Position numbers and translations under genes: made by a program
Source: Xanthomonas hortorum pv. cynarae
GTDB taxonomy: Bacteria; Pseudomonadota; Gammaproteobacteria; Xanthomonadales; Xanthomonadaceae
DNA: 41,418 nt
Direction of reading: 5' to 3'
NCBI RefSeq assembly: GCF_002939985.1
Contig: NZ_MDFM01000037.1
Coordinates: forward strand, 1-41,418
The notes under the pieces: generated by a model
What the model saw: the letters and a program-made list of their open reading frames with translations, nothing else
The model's database searches: none
Told to the model about the DNA's origin: nothing
Shown: piece after piece, positions 34,333 to 41,418 of the stretch
Numbering within the stretch: the stretch's first letter is position 1
Layout of the letters: every line of letters starts with the position of its first letter

Positions 34333-36900
34333 TCAGGTGACTGCTGCGCGTGGTTTGGTCGCTTGGGCAGTCACGCGCAGGGTCGCCGGAGTCAGGCCCT
34401 GAGCAGTCGCTTGCAAGATGATGTCGCCGGGCTTTTTAGTTGCCTGTAGCAACGCCATGCACAAGCCATTGAACGCTTTGCGCTGCGGTGCCTTGTCGTC
34501 CTCATGGCTACTGGGGTCGCCGTTGCCGACGCCGATCAGTTTGCCTGCGCCGCGTAAAGAGAATTGCACCGGCGTATCGGCGGTGGGAACGACGCGGCCC
34601 TGTGCATCGACAATTTCGACCTTTACCACTGCCACATCTTCGGCATCGGCGCGCAATGCCTTGCGATCGCAACTCAAGCGGATCGCAGCCGGCTTGCCGA
34701 CTGTCTCGCGACGTTCGGTGAGCACCAGCTTGCCGCCGCGATAGCCGCGCGCTTCGATCACGCCCGGTGCGTATGCCACGCGCCATTCCACATGCCCGTA
34801 GGCCGGCACGTGTTGCAGGCCCTGGCTGACGCCATTGACCAGCAGTTCCACCGCGTCGAGATTGGTATGGCACCAGACGGCGACGCGGCCCTTGTCGTCG
34901 GGCTGCAGCAGGCCGTCCCAGTTCCAGTGCGGAAACAGATGCAGCACTGGTTCGTTGGTCCACTGCGCGCGGTAGTACCAGTAGTTGTCTTTTGGAAACC
35001 CGCAGCTGTCTAGCACACCGAATTGCGAGGCGACATTCGGCCAGCGGTTATACGGTGTGGGTTCGCCGCGGTAGTCGAAGCCGGTCCAGATAAAGCCGCC
35101 GGCGATGTACGGACGTTGTGCGACGTAGCTCCACCAGGCTTCGGCAGTGCTCGCCCACCACGGGTGGTCCAGGTCGTAGGCGCGGGTATAGCCGCGTGCA
35201 TCGTCGCGCTGGTAGTTGCCGCGCACCGACACGGTACTGCCGGTTTCGCTGCCGTAGATCGGAATGTTCGGGTATTGCGCGTGGAAGCCGTCCATCTGGC
35301 TGGTGCGGTAGTTGAAACCGACCACATCGACGACCTGGCCAACACCATCGCCAAAGCCCTTGTCCATGGCAAAGGTGGTGGGGCGGGTGGGGTCGAGTTG
35401 ACGCACGCGTTGCTGCATGCGGCTCACGATACGTGCGCCGCGCTCGGTGACCTGTTGCGGTTCTTCGTTGCCGAGCGACCACAGGATCACGCTGGGATGA
35501 TTGCGCCCGCGCCGTACCATCGTCTCCAGTTCGCCCATCGCTTCAGGGTCGCTGGACATGCGCCGGGTTTCTTCGATCACGAACATGCCCAGGCGATCGC
35601 ATAGCGCGAGCAGTTCGGGCGTAGCCGGATTGTGCGAGCTGCGATAGGCGTTGCAGCCCATCGATTTGAGTTGGCGCAGGCGCCACTCGTGCAGGCTGTC
35701 CGGGATGGCGGTGCCAACGCCGGCGTGATCCTGGTGATTGTTGGTGCCGTGCAGCTTGAGCGGTGCACCGTTCAATAGAAAGCCGCGCTGCGCATCGAAG
35801 ACAATGCTGCGTACGCCGAACGGCGTCACTAGCGCATCGACCGCGTTGCCGTCGCTGTGCACGCTGGTGGTGAGGCCGTAGAGCTGCGGGGTATCGATCG
35901 ACCACAGCGCGGCCTGGCCGAGCGGCACGGTTTGTTCGACAACCTGCACCTGGCCCGGTGCAACGGTGACCGCTGCACTGACCGCTTCTGCGACGACGCG
36001 CCCATCCGGTGCTGTCACGCGCGCTTGCACGTTGCACTGGCGCGGTGCGGTGCCGTCGTTGCGGACTTCGGTGGACACCTGCGCGGTTGCGTTGTCGCCT
36101 TGTACGGTGCTGCGCACGAACACGCCGTCTTGTGGCAGATGCAGCGGGTCGGTCTTTTGCAGCCACAGATGGCGATAGATGCCGGCGCCTTCGTAGAACC
36201 AGCCTTCGCCCAGCGTGGCATCTAAGCGCACGGCAATGAGGTTGGGCTTGCCGTAGTCGAGCACTTCGCTGAGGTCGACCTCGAAGCCGCAATAGCCGCT
36301 GGCATTGCGCCCGACGATGTGGCCGTTGCAGAACACGATGCAGTCGCGGAACACGCCGTCGAACACCAGGCTGATGCGCTTGCCCAAATCGCTTGCGGGA
36401 ATCTGCAGCGTGCGGCGATACCAACCCACGCTGTGTTCCGGAAAGCTCGTGCCCAGCGGTTTGTAGCCGTGCGCGGCGGCCGGGTCTTCTTCTGTGATCG
36501 TGGCCGAGATGGGTTCCTGGCGGAAGGGCAGGGTGACGGCCCAATCGTGCGGCAGATCCAGCAGTTCCCAGGCACTGTCGTCGAAAGCGAGTTGCGCGGC
36601 GGTCGCGGTGTCCTTGCCAGCCTTGGCGAAGGTGCGCTGGAAGGTACCGAACTCGAAGTCGCGCGACGCATCGCTGGCGTGGCCGAGATGAAAGCGCCAA
36701 CCGAAGTCGAATAGCAGGCGTTCGCGCGGTGCCAGCGTTGCATCGCCAAGCGCGCCAAGCGGCATGGCGTTCTTATCTACGGCTGGCGCTGCACCGGCGA
36801 TGGCGGGCACTAACGCGCCGGCTGCGCCGACGGGGAGAGCGGCGCTCACACCGCTTGCCAGCATGCCGCGCAGCAGCTCGCGGCGATTGATGCCGGTCAT
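34333..36900 (-). CDS. Exported GH2 beta-galactosidase of the galactan locus
   Basis: An 855-residue glycoside hydrolase of family 2, predicted to release galactose from the oligogalactans made by the GH53 enzyme. The N-terminus MTGINRRELLRGMLASGV is a twin-arginine signal, so it should be exported folded. The sugar-binding domain (about 60-250), the immunoglobulin-like domain (about 255-370) and the TIM barrel follow. Acid/base Glu479 lies in WSLGNEEPQ and nucleophile Glu552 in YGSETGS. HGTNNHQDHAG (384-394) is the usual substrate-binding loop. C-terminal beta domains extend from about residue 670. Its ATG overlaps the GH53 stop as ATGA (36900-36897), so the two are translationally coupled and act together in the periplasm. 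Confidence 0.92.
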   Translation of the reverse strand: MTGINRRELLRGMLASGVSAALPVGAAGALVPAIAGAAPAVDKNAMPLGALGDATLAPRERLLFDFGWRFHLGHASDASRDFEFGTFQRTFAKAGKDTATAAQLAFDDSAWELLDLPHDWAVTLPFRQEPISATITEEDPAAAHGYKPLGTSFPEHSVGWYRRTLQIPASDLGKRISLVFDGVFRDCIVFCNGHIVGRNASGYCGFEVDLSEVLDYGKPNLIAVRLDATLGEGWFYEGAGIYRHLWLQKTDPLHLPQDGVFVRSTVQGDNATAQVSTEVRNDGTAPRQCNVQARVTAPDGRVVAEAVSAAVTVAPGQVQVVEQTVPLGQAALWSIDTPQLYGLTTSVHSDGNAVDALVTPFGVRSIVFDAQRGFLLNGAPLKLHGTNNHQDHAGVGTAIPDSLHEWRLRQLKSMGCNAYRSSHNPATPELLALCDRLGMFVIEETRRMSSDPEAMGELETMVRRGRNHPSVILWSLGNEEPQQVTERGARIVSRMQQRVRQLDPTRPTTFAMDKGFGDGVGQVVDVVGFNYRTSQMDGFHAQYPNIPIYGSETGSTVSVRGNYQRDDARGYTRAYDLDHPWWASTAEAWWSYVAQRPYIAGGFIWTGFDYRGEPTPYNRWPNVASQFGVLDSCGFPKDNYWYYRAQWTNEPVLHLFPHWNWDGLLQPDDKGRVAVWCHTNLDAVELLVNGVSQGLQHVPAYGHVEWRVAYAPGVIEARGYRGGKLVLTERRETVGKPAAIRLSCDRKALRADAEDVAVVKVEIVDAQGRVVPTADTPVQFSLRGAGKLIGVGNGDPSSHEDDKAPQRKAFNGLCMALLQATKKPGDIILQATAQGLTPATLRVTAQATKPRAAVT

Positions 36901-38108
36901 GGCTGCGTCCTCTTGCTGGCGTCGGCAGCTTGGTCTTGTTCGGTCGAAGCAGGCTTGCCTGTTGCCGGCTTGCGCGATGCAGGCACGCCCGTATACGGGT
37001 GGCGCATGAAATCGATCGCCGGCAACACCTCGTTGTCATGCTTGAAGTCGAAGAAGCTGGCGTTTTCCCACGACGAGCCGGTGCCCCAGCGCGTCTTGCA
37101 GCTGCTGCTGGTCCATGCCGGTTCCCAATACACCACGCCGGCGCCGCCAGTGTCGATGACCAGCTGGGTGAGATCGATCATGTACTTGGACTGGCCTTGC
37201 GGTGTGGCCGGGTAACCGGCAATCAGCGAGTCTTGGCCGAGCAGATTGTGCGAGGTGTCTCCGGACTCCAGCGTCCACGGATACGCGGTTTCCACCACCA
37301 CCACGTCGGCATCAAAGCGGCCGCGCAGGCGCTTGATGGTCTTGCCCAGCTCGGCCATCGATTGGGTCGACCATTTGCGGTAGTAGCTGATGCCGATCAG
37401 ATCGTAATCGGTAACGCCGGCCTTGGTGGCGGCGGCAAACCACGGTTCCACATTCTCCGGCTGGGCGATATGCAGCATCACCCGTGGCTTGATGGTGGAG
37501 CGTACGCTGATATCGCGCACGGCCTTGATGCCGGCATTGAACAGTTTGGCGTTGCGTTGCCAGTCGATGGGGCGCTTCTTGTCCCAGGGAATGCTGTCCA
37601 TCAGATCGGAATTGCTTTCGTTGCCCACCTGCACCAGTTCCGGCATCAGGCCGGCACGGTCGAGCGCGCTCAGCGTGTCGTAGGTGAAGCCATACAACGT
37701 GCGCGCCAGCTCATCGGTGTCGGTGATGCTGGCCCAGGCCTTGGGAATCAGCTGTTTTTCGCCATCGGCCCAATCGTCGGAATAGTGCAGGTCCAGCAAG
37801 ACCTGCATGCCTTGCGCGCGTGCACGCGCGATGGTCTTCTTGACGTCGGACAGGTCGCTGTAGCGGGTCCAGCGTGCGTCGTTCCACAGCCGCACACGCA
37901 CCAGATTGGCACCGTGCGCGTGGAAGAGTTCGAACGGGTCTTTGACCACGCCGTTCTCGCGGTATTGCACACCGCACTCTTCCATCTCGTTGACGTAGGA
38001 CAGGTCCGCACCGAGATACAACGTGGCGGGGGCCGGGGCGGCGTGTGCGAAGGTGGAGATGGCCAGCGCCAGTAGCGCGGGCGTCCAGAGACGGCGTGTA
38101 GAGCGCAT
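36897..38108 (-). CDS. GH53 endo-beta-1,4-galactanase
   Basis: Cleaves the beta-1,4-galactan side chains of pectic rhamnogalacturonan I. The 403-residue protein starts at ATG 38108 with GAGGAA about 7 bases upstream. It has a Sec signal peptide (MRSTRRLWTPALLALAISTF, cleavage near AHA-23). The frame opens earlier, but the signal peptide decides the start. Family features: LYLGADLSYVNEMEECG, HAHGANLVRVRLWND, LLDLHYSDDWADGEKQ, acid/base Glu164 in ELVQVGNESN and nucleophile Glu273 in VVVVETAYPW. YWEPAW is also typical of GH53. The C-terminal 30 residues are Lys/Pro-rich and variable. It is coupled to the beta-galactosidase gene downstream and lies 160 bases after the receptor gene. Confidence 0.94.
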   Translation of the reverse strand: MRSTRRLWTPALLALAISTFAHAAPAPATLYLGADLSYVNEMEECGVQYRENGVVKDPFELFHAHGANLVRVRLWNDARWTRYSDLSDVKKTIARARAQGMQVLLDLHYSDDWADGEKQLIPKAWASITDTDELARTLYGFTYDTLSALDRAGLMPELVQVGNESNSDLMDSIPWDKKRPIDWQRNAKLFNAGIKAVRDISVRSTIKPRVMLHIAQPENVEPWFAAATKAGVTDYDLIGISYYRKWSTQSMAELGKTIKRLRGRFDADVVVVETAYPWTLESGDTSHNLLGQDSLIAGYPATPQGQSKYMIDLTQLVIDTGGAGVVYWEPAWTSSSCKTRWGTGSSWENASFFDFKHDNEVLPAIDFMRHPYTGVPASRKPATGKPASTEQDQAADASKRTQP

Positions 38109-38169
38109 GCAATTCCTCGACAGAAAAACGTGGAACGGGTGACAGCATGCCGCACGCAGCGGTGCTGAC

Positions 38170-38231
38170 GTGCGGACGGTGCGCGGAATCAGAGCGTCGA
38201 TAACCGATCCGATTCCACGCACCGACCGCAC
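38170..38231 (-). promoter_or_regulatory. Long imperfect hairpin between the receptor and galactanase genes
   Basis: Two 21-nt arms (38170-38190 and 38211-38231) pair at 19 of 21 positions around a 20-nt loop, in the 160-base gap. No T-run follows. It may end part of the transcripts or protect the 3' end of the receptor message, setting receptor and enzyme levels apart. Confidence 0.6.
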
Positions 38232-38268
38232 CTGTGTAACGGTCACGCAGCAAGGGTGTCGGCCGCGC

Positions 38269-40956
38269 TTAGAACTTGTAGCTGGCCTCCAGCGCATACC
38301 GACGACCGAACACCTGGTAGCCACCGTCGTCCTGATTGGCCAGGCGATTGGGCTTGTTGTCGGTGTAGGCGCGCAGCGGTTCGTTGGTGAGATTGCCGGC
38401 CTGGAAGCGGAAGCTGAGCTGCTTGCTGTACTGCCAGTTCAGACTCAGATCCACCGTGCCTTCGCTCTGCAAGCGCGCAAGACGCGCCGCATTCCAGCCG
38501 TACACCACGGTGTAGGGGCTGTGGTACTTGTAACCCACACGCGCCTCGAAGCTGCCGTTGCTGTACCAAAGATCGAAGGTGCCGGTCTTGCGCGCCAGGC
38601 CGCTCAGCGGCAACGGATTGTCGACCGGCGAGAATTCCTTGAGGTTGGAATCGACCAGCGAGAAGTTGGAATAGACGCCGAAGTTTTCCATGTGCGGGAT
38701 GAAGTAGAACGGCGTCTGGAATGTGAGCTCCACACCGTTGATATGCCCGCCGCCGCCATTGAACGGCGCGCTGACCAGGTAATCCAGGCCGTTGATCACT
38801 TCACGGTCGGTGCGGTAGCCGATGCTGGAATCCACTTCCTTGCGGTAGACCGCAATCGCCGCGAGCGCTTCCTTGTGGAAGTACCACTCGTAGGACACAT
38901 CGACCTGGGTGGCCTTGAACGGATCCAGCTGCGGGTTGCCGCCGCTGCCGGTGAGCTGGCCAACGGTGACGGTGGGGTCGTCCAGGCGACGGCCGGTGCG
39001 CAACTCGTCCAGCGGCGGACGCGCGATGACCTTGGCCACTGCGAAACGCAGGATGCGTTGATCGTCGATCAGGAAGTTGACGGTGGCGCTGGGCAGGACG
39101 TCGGTGTATTCCTTGCTGTCGGTGCTGGCCTGCACGGTGTTGCCGACCGAATCGAAGCCGTCGCTGGTGGTCTTGGTGTTGACCAGGCGCACGCCGATAT
39201 TGCCGGTGACATCGGTGCCGAACACCTGCGAGCTGAACACGGCTTTGGCGAAGGCTTCGCGCACGTCTTCCTTGACGTTCCAGTGGTCGAGCAGTTGTTC
39301 GTCGAGCGTGCTCGGATCGAAGCCGCCGAAGCCGATCTCGGCGATGGCGTCCATGTTGCCGCCGGTCAGCGTGGGCACGTTCAAGTCCGGCATGGTCACC
39401 GGATAGATCAGGCCCTGATACGCCGAAATCGGTTGGTCGTAGCCGGATTGATTGCTGATGAAGCGGCGGTTCTGCTTTTCGCGACGCGCGGCGCGTACGC
39501 CGAATTCCAGCGAGGTGAAGGCCGCTGCATCGATCGCGCGGCTGGCGTTGAGCGCGAGTGCGGCAATCTTGTCGCGCAGCGCCTGCGGCTCGGTCTGGCC
39601 GGCGATGCCGTATTCGGGCGTGTCCGAGCTGGTGCTGATGGTGGGGGTGACGCTGCGGCGGAAATCGAACGAGACGGTGTCCGGATTGCTGCCGAAGCGC
39701 ACCGCCTGCCAGGTGTTGTCGCGCTTGGCCTGCGAGAACGACAGGTCGCTGCCCAGCGTCCACACATCGCCGTTCCACTTGGCGTTCAAACCACCGGCGG
39801 TGAGCGTCTTGACCTCGTTGTAGTGGCTGACCACATGGTCGACCTGCAGGTTCGAGTTGGCCAGCGTACCGGCGACCACATCGCCATCGACGATGGTGTA
39901 GGACGAGCCCGGCGTGGTGTACGGATTGGCACCGGTCGAAAAGGTGCTGAAAGCCAGACCGTTGAACCAGTTCTGCAACTGGTCTTCGTCGATTTCGATC
40001 CGCGAATACAGGCCGTCGAACTTCAACTCGAAGTTGCCCGAGCGCCATTGCACGGTGCCCATCGCACCGGTGCGGGTCTGGTCGGTCAGCTTGAGCTGGT
40101 CGGCCGCGCCGAATGGCGTGGGATCCACGGTGCCGTCGCCATCCACATCGCGCGAGGTGGTGGCATCGGTGTAGCCCCAGCTGCCGATCGAGGAGTTGGA
40201 GTTCTTCTGCTTCTGATAAGTGGCGCCCAGCGCAACCGCCAGGTTGTCGTTGATCTTGTGCACCCAGCTGGCGCCGAATCGGTTGCCCCACGGGGTGTAG
40301 CCGTCCACGTCCTTGGCGTGGTCGTAGAACACCGGGCCGGCGGTGCCGACAAAGCCCGGGCCGGTGTAGTCCAGCGGGCTGATGGTGGAGATGTCCACCG
40401 TTGCGGCAAGGCCACCGGCCACCAGATCCGCCGACTGGGTCTTGTAGACCTTGACGGTGGAGACGATCTCGGTGGGGAACACTTCCCAGCGCACGGCACG
40501 GTTGGGTTCGGAGGAGGCGATTTCGCGCCCGTTGACGGTGCCCATGGTCATGCGCGGGCCCAGGCCGCGCACGGTGGCCAGGCTTTCGTTGCCGCGGTCG
40601 CGGGTGCCGTTGACGCCGGGCAGGCGCACCAGCGCTTCGGCCACGGTGACATTGGGCATCTGGCCCATGTTGTCGGCGGAGATCACTTCCATGACGTGAT
40701 CGGACATCTGTTTGGCCTGCACTGCCTGATTCAGGCTGGCGCGCTGGCCGATCACGGTGATGTTGTCGAGCGTGACCGGCGGCGGCGCGGTCGCGCTGTC
40801 GCTGGCCGGCGCTGCGGCAGGCGCAGGCGCGCTGTCCTGTGCGTGCGCACTGAACGCGCTGGCCAGAACGAAGGCGATGGTGGTGCAGAGGACGTCGCGC
40901 GCAGGGGTGCGGCGCAGGCGCCGGCTGGCCGAGTGGCCGGTGTGGTGAACGGGCAT
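38269..40956 (-). CDS. TonB-dependent outer-membrane receptor, likely for galactan oligosaccharides
   Basis: An 895-residue outer-membrane transporter. A long signal peptide (hydrophobic core VLCTTIAFVLASAFSAHA, cleavage near residue 39) leads to an Ala/Pro linker and a TonB-box-like LDNITVIG (63-70). The plug domain follows at about 80-220: DNMGQMPNVTVAEALVRLPG, VRGLGPRMTMGTVNG. The barrel fills the rest and ends in the aromatic residue Phe (YALEASYKF), as outer-membrane beta-barrels do. The TonB receptor family with this plug is often the carbohydrate-importing type in xanthomonads. GGGAGGG sits 8-14 bases before ATG 40956. Position next to GH53 and GH2 genes makes beta-1,4-galactan fragments the likely cargo; direct evidence for the ligand is absent. 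Confidence 0.9.
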   Translation of the reverse strand: MPVHHTGHSASRRLRRTPARDVLCTTIAFVLASAFSAHAQDSAPAPAAAPASDSATAPPPVTLDNITVIGQRASLNQAVQAKQMSDHVMEVISADNMGQMPNVTVAEALVRLPGVNGTRDRGNESLATVRGLGPRMTMGTVNGREIASSEPNRAVRWEVFPTEIVSTVKVYKTQSADLVAGGLAATVDISTISPLDYTGPGFVGTAGPVFYDHAKDVDGYTPWGNRFGASWVHKINDNLAVALGATYQKQKNSNSSIGSWGYTDATTSRDVDGDGTVDPTPFGAADQLKLTDQTRTGAMGTVQWRSGNFELKFDGLYSRIEIDEDQLQNWFNGLAFSTFSTGANPYTTPGSSYTIVDGDVVAGTLANSNLQVDHVVSHYNEVKTLTAGGLNAKWNGDVWTLGSDLSFSQAKRDNTWQAVRFGSNPDTVSFDFRRSVTPTISTSSDTPEYGIAGQTEPQALRDKIAALALNASRAIDAAAFTSLEFGVRAARREKQNRRFISNQSGYDQPISAYQGLIYPVTMPDLNVPTLTGGNMDAIAEIGFGGFDPSTLDEQLLDHWNVKEDVREAFAKAVFSSQVFGTDVTGNIGVRLVNTKTTSDGFDSVGNTVQASTDSKEYTDVLPSATVNFLIDDQRILRFAVAKVIARPPLDELRTGRRLDDPTVTVGQLTGSGGNPQLDPFKATQVDVSYEWYFHKEALAAIAVYRKEVDSSIGYRTDREVINGLDYLVSAPFNGGGGHINGVELTFQTPFYFIPHMENFGVYSNFSLVDSNLKEFSPVDNPLPLSGLARKTGTFDLWYSNGSFEARVGYKYHSPYTVVYGWNAARLARLQSEGTVDLSLNWQYSKQLSFRFQAGNLTNEPLRAYTDNKPNRLANQDDGGYQVFGRRYALEASYKF

Positions 40957-41418
40957 CGTTTGATCCCTCCCAGGACAAAGTTACCGAATGGAGATGGTGG
41001 CCGTTGCTGCGGCCGTCTGGCGCAGGGGCGCTTCTGGCGCATCCGCGCGGGCATGACTGAGGTGGTGCGTTGCTGCGGTTGAAGCCAAGTGTGCGGTTGC
41101 GCGACGCTGCAACAATCATCGAGTCGATCATGTTGGCGTCCCCCTGTCCTGCATGTGTCCGCTTCAGGGTAGAAGCGCAAGCCATTCCATTCCAATGAAG
41201 CATTTTGCGTGAGCTATCTCACGTTGGAATGCTGCAGTGCAGCGATAGCGAACCGTCCGTCACAGTTGTGGCGTTAGTGGCGACACGGCCACTAAAGGTT
41301 GCACTAGAACGCATGCGCAGCCTTGTCTGCTGCCTAGAGCGTGTTATGAACTTTGCCCTTGTCACGATAACGTATACGGATGAAGCCTCGTAAGCCATAT
41401 CCAACCGATATCTCCGAC
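40957..41418. other. Upstream region of the receptor gene
   Basis: These 462 bases hold the promoter of the galactan locus but no gene. Features seen: a palindrome GCTGCAGTGCAGC (41231-41243) and the direct repeat ATTCC-ATTCC (41184-41193). No clear -35/-10 pair or LacI-type operator could be assigned. The short open frames here have no start signals. Confidence 0.45.

Noticed and set aside
38170..41082. A 970-codon open frame on the plus strand opposite the TonB receptor
   Set aside because: It mirrors the receptor gene, has Val/Gly/His-rich composition typical of antisense frames in GC-rich DNA, and shows no domain; the minus-strand frame has clear receptor motifs.
41205..41393. A 62-codon frame near the right edge
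   Set aside because: No start signal, no family features, and a position in the promoter region of the receptor gene.

Overview
The window looks like a piece of a Xanthomonas chromosome (a plant-associated gammaproteobacterium). It is about 65% GC by eye. It carries the ffh / rpsP-rimM-trmD-rplS core, a MutS with a TTG start, Tat-exported glycoside hydrolases beside a large TonB-dependent receptor, and arrays of the intergenic heptamer GGAATCG that I associate with xanthomonads. Species cannot be fixed from the sequence alone.

Layout. (1) Positions 1-2340 are accessory. An AT-rich segment with a secreted trypsin-like protease abuts decayed, minus-strand remnants of a P2-type prophage (tail gpS, gpR and probably a lysis gene). 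(2) Positions 2504-13827 are core housekeeping: aldose 1-epimerase, a YpjD/CcsA-like membrane protein, ffh, a DUF2314-ankyrin protein, a nitronate monooxygenase-like enzyme overlapping a class IV aminotransferase, rpsP-rimM-trmD-rplS, a MATE exporter and the S4-domain protein Hsp15. (3) Positions 14156-20329 hold katG, a DUF937 protein and mutS, all on the minus strand. (4) Positions 20670-24056 are a decaying zone: a DUF885 lipoprotein peptidase with two compensating frameshifts, a doubly deleted chemoreceptor, a small orphan gene and an IS5-type transposase fragment. (5) Positions 24057-30665 hold a GH29 fucosidase, then a redox module: TetR, FMN-dependent monooxygenase, Rossmann reductase, short-chain dehydrogenase and a second TetR. 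The second TetR has a clear tandem operator. (6) Positions 30709-34289 form a LysR-controlled cassette with a DctA-family carrier and a D-tartrate dehydratase. (7) Positions 34333-40956 form a minus-strand beta-1,4-galactan locus: TonB-dependent receptor, GH53 endo-galactanase and GH2 beta-galactosidase.

How the genes fit together. The galactan locus reads as a full uptake-and-degradation chain: outer-membrane receptor, exported endo-enzyme, exported exo-enzyme. GalM near the left end could feed the released galactose into central metabolism. The tartrate cassette pairs an importer with the dehydratase that makes oxaloacetate. Together with the fucosidase these suggest adaptation to plant-derived carbon. 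The redox module is probably inducible by small molecules; its substrate is not evident.

Most striking for follow-up are the LysR/DctA-like/TarD tartrate cassette, the 30-bp-phased palindromes between the SDR and TetR genes, the trmD start codon lying at the end of a degenerate heptamer array, the long imperfect hairpin between receptor and galactanase, and the sharp composition boundary at about 1665 that truncates a phage tail gene. I saw no tRNA, rRNA or CRISPR array and nothing that convincingly looks like a new defence system.
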